A DNA stretch of 64,000 nucleotides, taken from assembly GCA_021390615.1 (NCBI GenBank), contig JAJEJU010000025.1:1612001-1676000 (forward strand). Direction: 5' to 3'. Below the pieces are notes generated by a model. The model did not search any database. It was not told the origin of the DNA and was given only the letters and a program-made list of their open reading frames with translations. Within the stretch, counting starts at the first letter, position 1, and each line of letters opens with the position of its first letter. This document shows, in pieces, positions 42,940-50,809 of the stretch. Source of the stretch: Rhodanobacteraceae bacterium ZG21-1. GTDB taxonomy: Bacteria; Pseudomonadota; Gammaproteobacteria; Xanthomonadales; Rhodanobacteraceae. The position numbers and the translations under genes are program-made.

Positions 42940-43818
42940 TCACCGCGGCGCCGCGGCATCGAAGCGCACCGAGTCGATGATCGTGCGAATCTCGGCGAAA
43001 TCCTGGTAGAAACCCACGGTGTCGAAGGCCAGGCTGGTCTTGCCGTCCGATACCACCGCCATCAGGCACTCGCCGCCGGCTGCATGAAAGCCGGTCTCCT
43101 CGTCGGAGACGCCGCAGGTCTGGGTAGCCAGCATGCCCTTCCAGCCAGTGCCGCTGAGCATTTCGACTGGGCTGGGCGGATCCATGCCGGCCGTGCGCAT
43201 CCACACGCCATGCTCGTCCGGGCTGAAGATCAACTCATCCTGCGCCACCTTTTCGAGCAGCGCGCGTTTGCGGCAAATGTCGAGGGTGTATTCCTCATTG
43301 CTCTGCTTGTCGGGTGCGTCGAGCAGCACGCAGTCGTCCTTGCGATGCAGGCGCCACTCGGCGGGATAGCTGAAGCGCACGCCCATGCCGCGGAAGCTGG
43401 CATGCGGCTCGCGCGCACGTTCCTCCCAGGGCTTGCCGGCCAGCGTACGATCGGCACGGCAGGCAGCCAGCGGACGCGCCTTGGGATCCTTCACCGCGAT
43501 CACCTCCTGGCTGCTCGCATCCACCTTCATCGACAGACAGGCGCAGCCATAGCCGTACTGCCCGTTGGTGGCGACCCACTGGCCCGCCGCGAACACCGGC
43601 GACCAGTCGCCCTGGGCCTGATGCCCGCCCTGCGTGGCGATGATCCAGTCGCCGTCGCGATCGGTCAGGGTGGCGTTGGCCGGGGTGGGATTTTCAAACC
43701 AGCCGCAACGGCGCTGGAAGGCGGCGCCTTGATTGTCGGGAGCCGTCGCCGCGACGGCGGGTTCGGCCAGCAGCAGGCCGATCGCCAGCGCCAGGCCAAA
43801 TGCTTGAAAACGATGCAC
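42940..43818 (-). CDS. Exported DUF4087-containing protein
   Basis: A 292-residue periplasmic protein starting with a GTG at 43818 behind GGGAGG. The signal is FGLALAIGLLLAEPAVA. Residues ~33-110 match the DUF4087 pattern (RCGWFENPTPANATLTDRDG and GYGCACLSM). A second part from about 145 (GMGVRFSYPAEWRLH) has its own Cys-rich profile and resembles a lipoprotein-type 'PsbP-like' fold only vaguely. Fused DUF4087 plus a second domain is longer than the usual ~120-residue form. Function unknown. Confidence 0.78.
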   Translation of the reverse strand: MHRFQAFGLALAIGLLLAEPAVAATAPDNQGAAFQRRCGWFENPTPANATLTDRDGDWIIATQGGHQAQGDWSPVFAAGQWVATNGQYGYGCACLSMKVDASSQEVIAVKDPKARPLAACRADRTLAGKPWEERAREPHASFRGMGVRFSYPAEWRLHRKDDCVLLDAPDKQSNEEYTLDICRKRALLEKVAQDELIFSPDEHGVWMRTAGMDPPSPVEMLSGTGWKGMLATQTCGVSDEETGFHAAGGECLMAVVSDGKTSLAFDTVGFYQDFAEIRTIIDSVRFDAAAPR

Positions 43819-43916
43819 GGGCAGCCCTCCCTGAAACGCATGTGCGCAATGACTGTGATTGTTCCAGCGTCGCCGCGCCCGCGCCACGGGTCGGCTTTTG
43901 CGGCAAGATCGCCGCC

Positions 43917-44582
43917 ATGGAATCGCCTTCGTCCTTGCCCTATCGCACCCTCGCCGGCGCCGGCGCCCTGCTCGGCTGGCTTGCGCTGGCGTTGCAGCTG
44001 GGGCTGTCGATCCAGCTGACGGTCGCCAGCGGGCAAGGCGCATGGACCGGCGTGTGGCTGTACCTGGGCTACTTCACGATCTGGACCAACGTACTGGCCG
44101 CGCTGACCCTGGGCGCCGCGGCCGGCCTGCCGGGCGGCGCGTTCGGCCGCCTGCTGCGCCGCGCCGACGTGCACAGCGCCGTCGCCATGAGCATCGTGAT
44201 CGTCTGCGCGATCTACAACCTGCTGCTGCGCCAGCTGTGGCAGCCGCACGGCTGGCAGATCGTGGCCGACCGCATCCTGCACGACGTGATGCCGCCGCTG
44301 TTCCTGCTGCACTGGTGGCTGGCGGTGCCGAAGGCGGCGCTGCACTGGCGCCGCGTCTTGGTGTGGCAGGCCTATCCGGCCGCGTACTTCGCCGTCGCGA
44401 TGCTGCGCGGCGCCTTCGACGGCTGGTATCCGTATCCCTTCCTCGATGTCGGCACGCTGGGCTATCTGCGCGTGCTGCTGGACGCCTGCGCCGTGCTGCT
44501 GGTGTTCGTCGCCGTGGCCTTGCTGCTGGTGGCGCTGGGCCGCTGGCAGGTGCGCCGCTGCGAGCGCCTGCCGCAGTATTGA
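43917..44582 (+). CDS. Pr6Pr family membrane protein
   Basis: A 221-residue integral membrane protein with six predicted helices. The block GYFTIWTNVLAALTLGA, then NLLLRQLWQPHGWQ, and later HDVMPPLFLLHWWLAVPK and AYPAAYFAVAMLRGAFDGWYPYPF are diagnostic of the Pr6Pr (FAR-17a/AIG1-related) family. Function unknown. It diverges from the DUF4087 gene. Confidence 0.9.
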   Translation: MESPSSLPYRTLAGAGALLGWLALALQLGLSIQLTVASGQGAWTGVWLYLGYFTIWTNVLAALTLGAAAGLPGGAFGRLLRRADVHSAVAMSIVIVCAIYNLLLRQLWQPHGWQIVADRILHDVMPPLFLLHWWLAVPKAALHWRRVLVWQAYPAAYFAVAMLRGAFDGWYPYPFLDVGTLGYLRVLLDACAVLLVFVAVALLLVALGRWQVRRCERLPQY

Positions 44583-44592
44583 GCGACTGCGC

Positions 44593-45294
44593 TCAGCCGG
44601 CTGCGGCGCGCAAGTCCTGCAGCAGGCTGCCGCTGCGCGCCACCTCCACTTCGTGCGCCGGATCGCGCCAGGGTTCGCGCAAGGCCTCGTCGTACCAGCG
44701 GCGCATCGCCGGCAGTTCGCGCAAGCGCTGCGCATAGGCCGCGGCGGTCGCGTCGAGGGCAAGGCCATGGGTCTGCACGCGGAAGGCCACCGGCGCGAAG
44801 AAGGCGTCCACCGCGGTGAACGAGGCGCCGGCCAGATAGGGACCGCCGAAGCGCGCCAGCCCCTCGCCCCACAGTTCGTCCAGGCGCCGCAGGTCGGTGC
44901 GCAGGCTCGCCGAAATCGGCTCGGGCAGGCGCAGACGCAAGCCGCAGTTCATCGGGCACTGCGAACGCAGGGCACCGAAGCCGGCGTGCATCTCCGCGGC
45001 GGCGCAGCGCGCCCAGGCGCGGGCCGCGGCGTCCTGCGGCCACACGCCGGGATGGCGCTCGGCCAGGTATTCGACGATCGCCAGCGACTCCCACACCGCG
45101 GTCTCGCCGTCGTGCAGACAGGGCACCTTGCCGGCGGGCGCGAAGCGGCGGAACGCCTGCCAGCTGGCGCCGTCGCCGCCGTCCTCGAACAGCACCTGGC
45201 GTTCCTCGAATGGAATGCCCAGCGCACTCAGCAGCACCCACGGGCGCAGCGACCAGGAGGAGTAGTTCTTGTTGGCGATATACAAGGCGTACAT
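44593..45294 (-). CDS. Glutathione S-transferase family protein
   Basis: A 233-residue GST. The thioredoxin-like N-domain opens YIANKNYSSWSLRPWVLLS with the Ser/Tyr region that activates glutathione, the cis-Pro is in GKVPCL, and the ES pair that binds the gamma-glutamyl group is in AVWESLAIVEYLAERHP. The helical C-domain follows (FTAVDAFFAPVAFR). GGAGAG precedes the ATG. It lies 21 bases after the cupin gene on the same strand. Confidence 0.93.
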   Translation of the reverse strand: MYALYIANKNYSSWSLRPWVLLSALGIPFEERQVLFEDGGDGASWQAFRRFAPAGKVPCLHDGETAVWESLAIVEYLAERHPGVWPQDAAARAWARCAAAEMHAGFGALRSQCPMNCGLRLRLPEPISASLRTDLRRLDELWGEGLARFGGPYLAGASFTAVDAFFAPVAFRVQTHGLALDATAAAYAQRLRELPAMRRWYDEALREPWRDPAHEVEVARSGSLLQDLRAAAG

Positions 45295-45315
45295 GCAATC
45301 TCTCCGGCGAGTTCT

Positions 45316-45612
45316 TCAGACGTCGACGATGAGCAGGGTGCCGCGGCTGCCGGCAGCGACCGCGTGGGGCGTGCCGGCGGGCACCAGGTACAGCTCGCCC
45401 GCCCGCACCGGCACCACGCCTTCGTCCAGCTTCAGCTGCATCACGCCCTCAAGCACCAGCAGGCCTTCCTGGTCGTCGTGGCTTTCGATCGGATAGCTGT
45501 CGTCGTCCATGCGCAGCAGCTTCAGGCGGGCATCGCCGAAGCGCGCCAGCAGCTGCGACGACCAAGCCTGCGGCAGCGCCTGCGCCATCTCGGCCAGGCG
45601 AATCAGGCTCAC
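45316..45612 (-). CDS. Small cupin domain protein
   Basis: A 98-residue single cupin. The motif-1 region ESHDDQEGLLVLEG and motif-2 LVPAGTPHAV are both seen, with metal-binding His in each. It starts with GTG at 45612, overlapping the EamA-exporter stop by GTGA. Small cupins often bind a metal or small ligand. Coupled with an exporter, GST and cupin form a plausible small-molecule export/detoxification set. Confidence 0.83.
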   Translation of the reverse strand: MSLIRLAEMAQALPQAWSSQLLARFGDARLKLLRMDDDSYPIESHDDQEGLLVLEGVMQLKLDEGVVPVRAGELYLVPAGTPHAVAAGSRGTLLIVDV

Positions 45613-46553
45613 GGCTCGCCGCCCTGGCCCAGCACCACCGCCGGCGGCGCCGGCTGCGGCGCCGGCCTGCCACGACGCGCATTGGCCAGCGCCACGCCGC
45701 CCACGGTGATCGCGCCGCCCAGCAGGGTCAGCAGAGTAGGCTGCTCGTGCAGCCAGACCCAGCCGATCAGCACCGCGATCGGCGGCGAGAAATAGATGAA
45801 GCTGGACACCTGCGAGGCCGACGCGCGCTGCAGCGCGGCGTTCCACGCCAGGTAACCGATGAAGCTGGGCGCGATGCCCAGCCACAGCAGGGCGGCGATG
45901 CGCGGCCATAGCTGGGGCAGCGGCGTCGCCGCCAGCGTCTGCGGCAGCTGCCAGCCGAACGGCAGGGTGCCGAGCGTGCCCACGAAGAAGGTAAAGGCGG
46001 TCACCCCGATCACGCTGCTGCGCGCGAAGAACGGCTTCTGCCCCACGAAGAAGATCGCCGAGGCCAGCACGCTCAGCAGCACCAGCGCGGCCATCGGCTG
46101 GAAGCGCACCTGCTTGCCGCTGGTCAGCACCACCAGTACCACGCCGGCCAGCGCCACCAGCAGGCCGGCCAGCATGCGCGGGCTCAGCCGTTCGCCCAGC
46201 CACAGCGCCGACAGCGCAGCGGTGGTGGCCGGCACCAGCGAGATCAGGATCGCCGCGGTGCCGCTGGCGGTGCGTGTTTCGGCGTAGTTGAGGCACAGGT
46301 GGTAGACGCTGAGGCCGATCACCCCAAGCAGGGCCAGCCGCGGCCAGTCGCGGCGCGGCGGCAGGGCCACGCGCTTCACCGCGAGCAGCACGGCGAAGCA
46401 CAGCGCGCCGATCGCCAGCCGCGCCAGCGCCACCTCGCCGGGGCTGAAGGCGGCCAGCGCGTAGGCGATCGCGGCATAGGCTGACGACCAGGTGAGCAGG
46501 GCGATGGCGATGTACAGCAGCGCACGCCCGTCGAGGCGTTCGTGGGAAGTCAT
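45609..46553 (-). CDS. EamA/DMT family transporter
   Basis: A 314-residue inner membrane exporter with ten helices in two EamA repeats (the first opens LLYIAIALLTWSSAYA, the second AALVLLSVLASAIFFVG). Family members export amino acids, their derivatives or drugs. It diverges from an Lrp/AsnC-type gene (117 bases apart), which suggests amino-acid control. A short Pro/Ala-rich tail follows the last helix. Confidence 0.92.
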   Translation of the reverse strand: MTSHERLDGRALLYIAIALLTWSSAYAAIAYALAAFSPGEVALARLAIGALCFAVLLAVKRVALPPRRDWPRLALLGVIGLSVYHLCLNYAETRTASGTAAILISLVPATTAALSALWLGERLSPRMLAGLLVALAGVVLVVLTSGKQVRFQPMAALVLLSVLASAIFFVGQKPFFARSSVIGVTAFTFFVGTLGTLPFGWQLPQTLAATPLPQLWPRIAALLWLGIAPSFIGYLAWNAALQRASASQVSSFIYFSPPIAVLIGWVWLHEQPTLLTLLGGAITVGGVALANARRGRPAPQPAPPAVVLGQGGEP

Positions 46554-46670
46554 GGGGCGATTCACGCTCGGGGGACATGCGCATCGTAGTGACGACGGCG
46601 ATGCGCCGGAATCACGGAAACGCGTATATTCGGCGCCTTGCTCCGACGAATGCTCAGGCGAAATCCGCTT

Positions 46671-47171
46671 ATGGCCTTGGAATCGAAACCCGAACTGGAC
46701 GCCAAGGACTGGCAGCTGCTGGAAGCCCTGCAGCAGGACGCACGCCTGGGCTACGCCGAACTGGGCCGCAAGGTGCGCCTGTCCGCGCCGGCCGTGGCGG
46801 AGCGTGTGAAGCGGCTGGAAGAGGCCGGCGTGATCGCCGGCTACCGCGCGGTGATCGAGCCGAAGCGGCTGGGCTTCAGCATCGACGCGATGGTGCGCCT
46901 GCGCTGCGACGGCGGACTCTGCGCGCGCATCGGCAAGGTGGTGGCGGACATCCCCGAGGTGATCGACTGCCGTCGCCTGGCCGGCGAGGATTCCGCCCTG
47001 CTGCGCGTGGTGGCGATGTCGATCAGCCATCTCGAGACGGTGCTCGATCGCCTGCTGAAGATGCACGCCAGCGTCAGCACCACCACCCTGGTGGTGCTGC
47101 AGACGCCGCACGCCAATCGCGCGCTGACCCGTGCGATGTGGGATTCGGCGCGCGCGCTGTCGCAGGAATAG
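46671..47171 (+). CDS. Lrp/AsnC family transcriptional regulator
   Basis: A 166-residue regulator with an N-terminal winged helix (DWQLLEALQQDARLGYAELG, SAPAVAERVKRLEEAGVI) and a C-terminal RAM ligand-binding domain (~70-150). The ATG at 46671 starts at the expected distance from the helix-turn-helix. It diverges from the EamA exporter and likely controls it in response to an amino acid. Confidence 0.93.
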   Translation: MALESKPELDAKDWQLLEALQQDARLGYAELGRKVRLSAPAVAERVKRLEEAGVIAGYRAVIEPKRLGFSIDAMVRLRCDGGLCARIGKVVADIPEVIDCRRLAGEDSALLRVVAMSISHLETVLDRLLKMHASVSTTTLVVLQTPHANRALTRAMWDSARALSQE

Positions 47172-47635
47172 CGGCCCTCGCAGACTCGCGCGTTCGCACG
47201 CTCGAAGAGCGTGCGAAGAAATCCAGGCACCGGCCAGGCGTTGGACCCACCGCTTGCTTGGAGATCCACCCCGGCGTGAGCATCGCCGTCCTGATCCTGT
47301 TGCAGACCTTGCATGCAAGCTGTCTGTTGTCTGTTGACCTATGCGATGCGGTACTCGACAAACGCAGCCGCAGAAAATCGCCGCGCAGCAACTCGAAAAC
47401 CGCAGCAGGCGAGAGCGCGGTGGCACGCCGCAGGCACGCGGGAAGCGTCGTTTCCTTGCGATCAGCGAGCGCTGCCAACGCCAGCAGCACGCCGTGACTA
47501 AGCGCCGCAGGTTTTCGAGCCGCCTTACCGACGACGCGGCATCGCCGATCACCCAGTACTTTTGTCACAGTCGCCGCGCCGACGCGGCACGCATACTCGT
47601 CCTCTGCGTTTGACTCGATCCAAACAGGGGGTCGC
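47172..47635. other. Gene-free stretch between the Lrp gene and the S10 peptidases
   Basis: About 460 bases without a supported gene. It contains a perfect 11-base inverted repeat right after the Lrp gene and the promoter and ribosome site (AGGGGG) of the first peptidase. Confidence 0.55.
47193..47217. terminator. Perfect 11-bp hairpin after the Lrp/AsnC gene
   Basis: TTCGCACGCTC and GAGCGTGCGAA with a three-base GAA loop, 21 bases after the stop. The stem is very stable but lacks a T run. Confidence 0.5.
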
Positions 47636-49174
47636 ATGCGTCATCTGGTTACCCTGCTGCTCGCCGGCGCGCTCGCATGGGCACCGCTGGCGGCGCACGC
47701 CGAGCACCATCCCGACAAGGATGCCGACACCGCCGCCGAACACGAGCCGGTGCCCGACCACGAGACCGCCACGCGCACCAAGCACAGCGTGCGCATCGAC
47801 GGCCACAGCATCGACTACACCGCCACGGCCGGCACGCTGATCATCCGCGACGACAAGAATCAGCCGCAGGCCAGCGTGTTCTACGTGGCCTATACGGTGG
47901 AAGGCGGCAAGGCCGAGCGGCGGCCGGTGACCTTTCTCTACAACGGCGGCCCGGGCTCCTCCAGCATGTGGCTGCACATGGGCTCGTTCGCGCCGATGCG
48001 GGTGAAGACGGCCAGCCCCGAGGCCACCGCGCCGGCGCCCTACACGATGGTGCCCAACCCGGACAGCCTGCTCGACAAGACCGACCTGGTGTTCATCGAT
48101 GCCGTGGGCACCGGCTTCTCGCGCCCGCTCGGCAAGGCCACCGGCAAGGACTTCTGGGGCGTGGACCAGGACATCTCGGCCTTCGCCCGCGCGATCGAAC
48201 GCTACGTCAGCCTCAACAGCCGCTGGAACTCGCCGAAGTTCCTCTACGGCGAGAGCTACGGCACCACCCGCTCGGCCGCCCTGGTGGACTCGCTGCAGGA
48301 CCGCGGCATGCAGTTCAACGGCGTGATCCTGATGTCGTCGATCCTCAACTACGGGGTGCGCCTGCCGGGCTACGACGAACTCTACATCGGCTACCTGCCC
48401 AGCTACGCGGCCACCGCCTGGTACCACGACAAGATTCCGAACAAGCCGGCCGACCTGAAGAGCTTCCTCGATCAGGTGCGCGCCTTCGCGCGCGGGCCGT
48501 ACGCCGCCGCGCTGGCGCAGGGCCAGAACCTGGCGCCAGCGGAACAGGATGCGGTGGCACGGCAGCTGGCCGCCTATACCGGCCTGTCGGTGGACTACGT
48601 CAAGCAGGCCAACCTGCGCATCGACCTCGGCCGTTTCCGCAAGGAGCTGCTGCGCGACCAGCGCCGCACCGTGGGCCGCTTCGACAGCCGCTTCGAAGGC
48701 ATCGATGCCGACGCCGCCGGCGAGACGCCGGACTACGACGCCTCCGACACCGGCATCAGCGGCGCCTTCGTCACCGCCTTCCACGATTATCTGGACAGTG
48801 TGCTGAAGTACCCGAGCAAGCTGGACTACCGCCCCACCTTCGAAGACATCGGCAAGGACTGGGACTGGAAGCACAAGGCCGCCGGCGCGCGCCGGCCGCT
48901 GCCGACCGCCTACGTCGCCGGCGACCTCGCCCACGCGATGCGCACCAATCCGGACCTGAAGGTGCTTTCGGTCAACGGCTATTTCGACTTCGCCACGCCG
49001 TTCTTCATCACCGAATACGATCTGGCGCACATGAACCTGGACCCGTCGCTGCGCGGCAACGTGCAATTCCTGTACTACCCCTCGGGCCACATGATCTATC
49101 TCAACACCGACGCGCTGCACCAGCTCAAGGCCGACCTGGCGCGCTTCTACGACGCTGCCGCGCCGCGGCCCTGA
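47636..49174 (+). CDS. S10 family serine carboxypeptidase, exported (paralogue 1)
   Basis: A 512-residue alpha/beta-hydrolase-fold carboxypeptidase. The signal peptide is LVTLLLAGALAWAPLAAHA, then a charged His/Asp/Glu linker. The substrate-binding motif NGGPGSSSMW is near residue 103, the nucleophile is Ser207 in GESYG, and the final His is in YPSGHMIYL; the catalytic Asp is in NGYFDFATP. The family removes C-terminal residues from peptides in the periplasm or outside. The paralogue follows 14 bases downstream. Confidence 0.93.
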   Translation: MRHLVTLLLAGALAWAPLAAHAEHHPDKDADTAAEHEPVPDHETATRTKHSVRIDGHSIDYTATAGTLIIRDDKNQPQASVFYVAYTVEGGKAERRPVTFLYNGGPGSSSMWLHMGSFAPMRVKTASPEATAPAPYTMVPNPDSLLDKTDLVFIDAVGTGFSRPLGKATGKDFWGVDQDISAFARAIERYVSLNSRWNSPKFLYGESYGTTRSAALVDSLQDRGMQFNGVILMSSILNYGVRLPGYDELYIGYLPSYAATAWYHDKIPNKPADLKSFLDQVRAFARGPYAAALAQGQNLAPAEQDAVARQLAAYTGLSVDYVKQANLRIDLGRFRKELLRDQRRTVGRFDSRFEGIDADAAGETPDYDASDTGISGAFVTAFHDYLDSVLKYPSKLDYRPTFEDIGKDWDWKHKAAGARRPLPTAYVAGDLAHAMRTNPDLKVLSVNGYFDFATPFFITEYDLAHMNLDPSLRGNVQFLYYPSGHMIYLNTDALHQLKADLARFYDAAAPRP

Positions 49175-49188
49175 ACCCGGAGACTTCC

Positions 49189-50745
49189 ATGCGCAAGACA
49201 CTGCTCGGCCCACTCGCGCTCGCCCTGCTGCTCGCCCTCGGCAGCCCGGTGCACGCGGACGACGACACGCCCAAGGATGCCGACAAGGCGCAGGCCGACA
49301 AGGAGCACAAGAAGGACGAGGCGCCGGTGCCGCCGGAGCGCAGCGTGGTCAGCAAGCACAGCGTGCGCATCGACGGCCGCACAGTGAACTACAAGGCCAC
49401 CGCCGGCACCCTGCTGATCCGCGACGACAAGGACCAGCCCACGGTGAGCTTCTTCTACGTGGCCTACACCGTGGACGACGGCAAGCCGGGCAAGCGCCCG
49501 GTGACATTCCTCTACAACGGCGGCCCGGGCTCTTCCAGCATGTGGCTGCACATGGGCTCGGTGGGTCCGGTGCGGGTGGCCAACGACGGCGACAAGCCGG
49601 TGCCGCCGCCGCCCTATCGCACCGTGCCGAACGAGTACAGTCTGCTCGACAAGAGCGACCTGGTGTTCATCGACGCGCCCGGCACCGGTTATTCGCAGCT
49701 GGTCGGCAAGGCCGAGGGCAAGGATTTCTACGGCGTGGACCAGGACGGCGCCGCCTTCACCAAGTTCATCAGCCGCTACGTCAGCCTCAACCACCGCTGG
49801 AACTCGCCGAAGTTCCTGTTCGGCGAGAGCTACGGCACCACCCGCTCGGCGGTGCTGGTGAAGGATCTGCAGGACGAGGGCATGGAATTCAACGGCGTGA
49901 TCCTGATGTCGTCCATCCTCGATTTCGCGGTGGCCGCGCCCGGCATCGACCACGGCTACATGATGAACCTGCCCACCGAGGCGGCGATCGCCTGGTACCA
50001 CGACAAGATCCCGAACAAGCCCGCCGACCTGGCCGGCTTCCTCGACGAAGTGCGGCACTTCGCCAGCACCGACTACAGCGTGGCGCTGGCCAAGGGCGAT
50101 GCGATCGAGCCGGCCGAGGCCGACCGCATCGCCAACCAGCTCAGCCGCTACCTCGGCCTGTCGCCCGCCTACATCAAGGACGCCGACCTGCGCATCGATC
50201 CCAGCCGCTTCCGCAAGGAGCTGCTGCGCGACCAGCGGCGCACGGTCGGCCGTCTGGACGGCCGTTTCGAAGGCATCGATCCCGACGCCGCCGGCGAGAC
50301 GCCCGACGGCGACAGCGCCAGCGATGCGGTCACCGGCGCCTACGTGTCCGCGTTCAACCAGTACGCCGCCAGCGAGCTGAAGTTCACCGAAGACCGCCGC
50401 TACCTGCCGAACAACTACGGCGTGATCAACCGCGGCTGGGACTGGAAGCGCAAGGAGGATGGCGGCTGGACCCAGGCCACCTACGTCGGCGGCGACCTGG
50501 GCGACGCGATGCGCCGCAACCCGCACCTGAAGGTGTTCTCGGCGAACGGCTACTACGACCTGGCCACGCCGTTCTACGCCACCGAGTTCGACCTCGGCCA
50601 CCTGGGCCTGGAGCCCAGCCTGCGCAAGAACATCCAGTTCGGCTTCTATCCCTCGGGGCATATGATCTACCTCGACGTGGATGCGCTGAAGCAGGTCAAG
50701 GCCGATCTGTCGCGCTTCTACGACGAGGCCAGCGCCGGCCACTGA
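49189..50745 (+). CDS. S10 family serine carboxypeptidase, exported (paralogue 2)
   Basis: A 518-residue enzyme of the same layout: signal peptide (LLGPLALALLLALGSPVHA), Lys/Asp/Glu-rich linker, NGGPGSSSMW, Ser214 in GESYG, Asp in NGYYDLATP and His in YPSGHMIYL. Long stretches are identical to paralogue 1, including HDKIPNKPADL and RFRKELLRDQRRTVGR. CGGAGA is the ribosome site. The pair is a tandem duplication in one transcript and probably differs in substrate preference. Confidence 0.93.
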   Translation: MRKTLLGPLALALLLALGSPVHADDDTPKDADKAQADKEHKKDEAPVPPERSVVSKHSVRIDGRTVNYKATAGTLLIRDDKDQPTVSFFYVAYTVDDGKPGKRPVTFLYNGGPGSSSMWLHMGSVGPVRVANDGDKPVPPPPYRTVPNEYSLLDKSDLVFIDAPGTGYSQLVGKAEGKDFYGVDQDGAAFTKFISRYVSLNHRWNSPKFLFGESYGTTRSAVLVKDLQDEGMEFNGVILMSSILDFAVAAPGIDHGYMMNLPTEAAIAWYHDKIPNKPADLAGFLDEVRHFASTDYSVALAKGDAIEPAEADRIANQLSRYLGLSPAYIKDADLRIDPSRFRKELLRDQRRTVGRLDGRFEGIDPDAAGETPDGDSASDAVTGAYVSAFNQYAASELKFTEDRRYLPNNYGVINRGWDWKRKEDGGWTQATYVGGDLGDAMRRNPHLKVFSANGYYDLATPFYATEFDLGHLGLEPSLRKNIQFGFYPSGHMIYLDVDALKQVKADLSRFYDEASAGH

Positions 50746-50809
50746 AGCCGGCTTTCCTTCACCGCAGCGCGAGGGCGGCGCGCTGCCTTCGCCTGATGTA
50801 CGGCTTTCC

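Noticed and set aside
47677-50745. A 1022-codon open frame spanning both S10 peptidase genes
   Set aside because: Its first half is an out-of-frame Arg/Gly-rich shadow of the first peptidase; only the part from 49189 is real. There is no frameshift: paralogue 1 ends normally at 49174.
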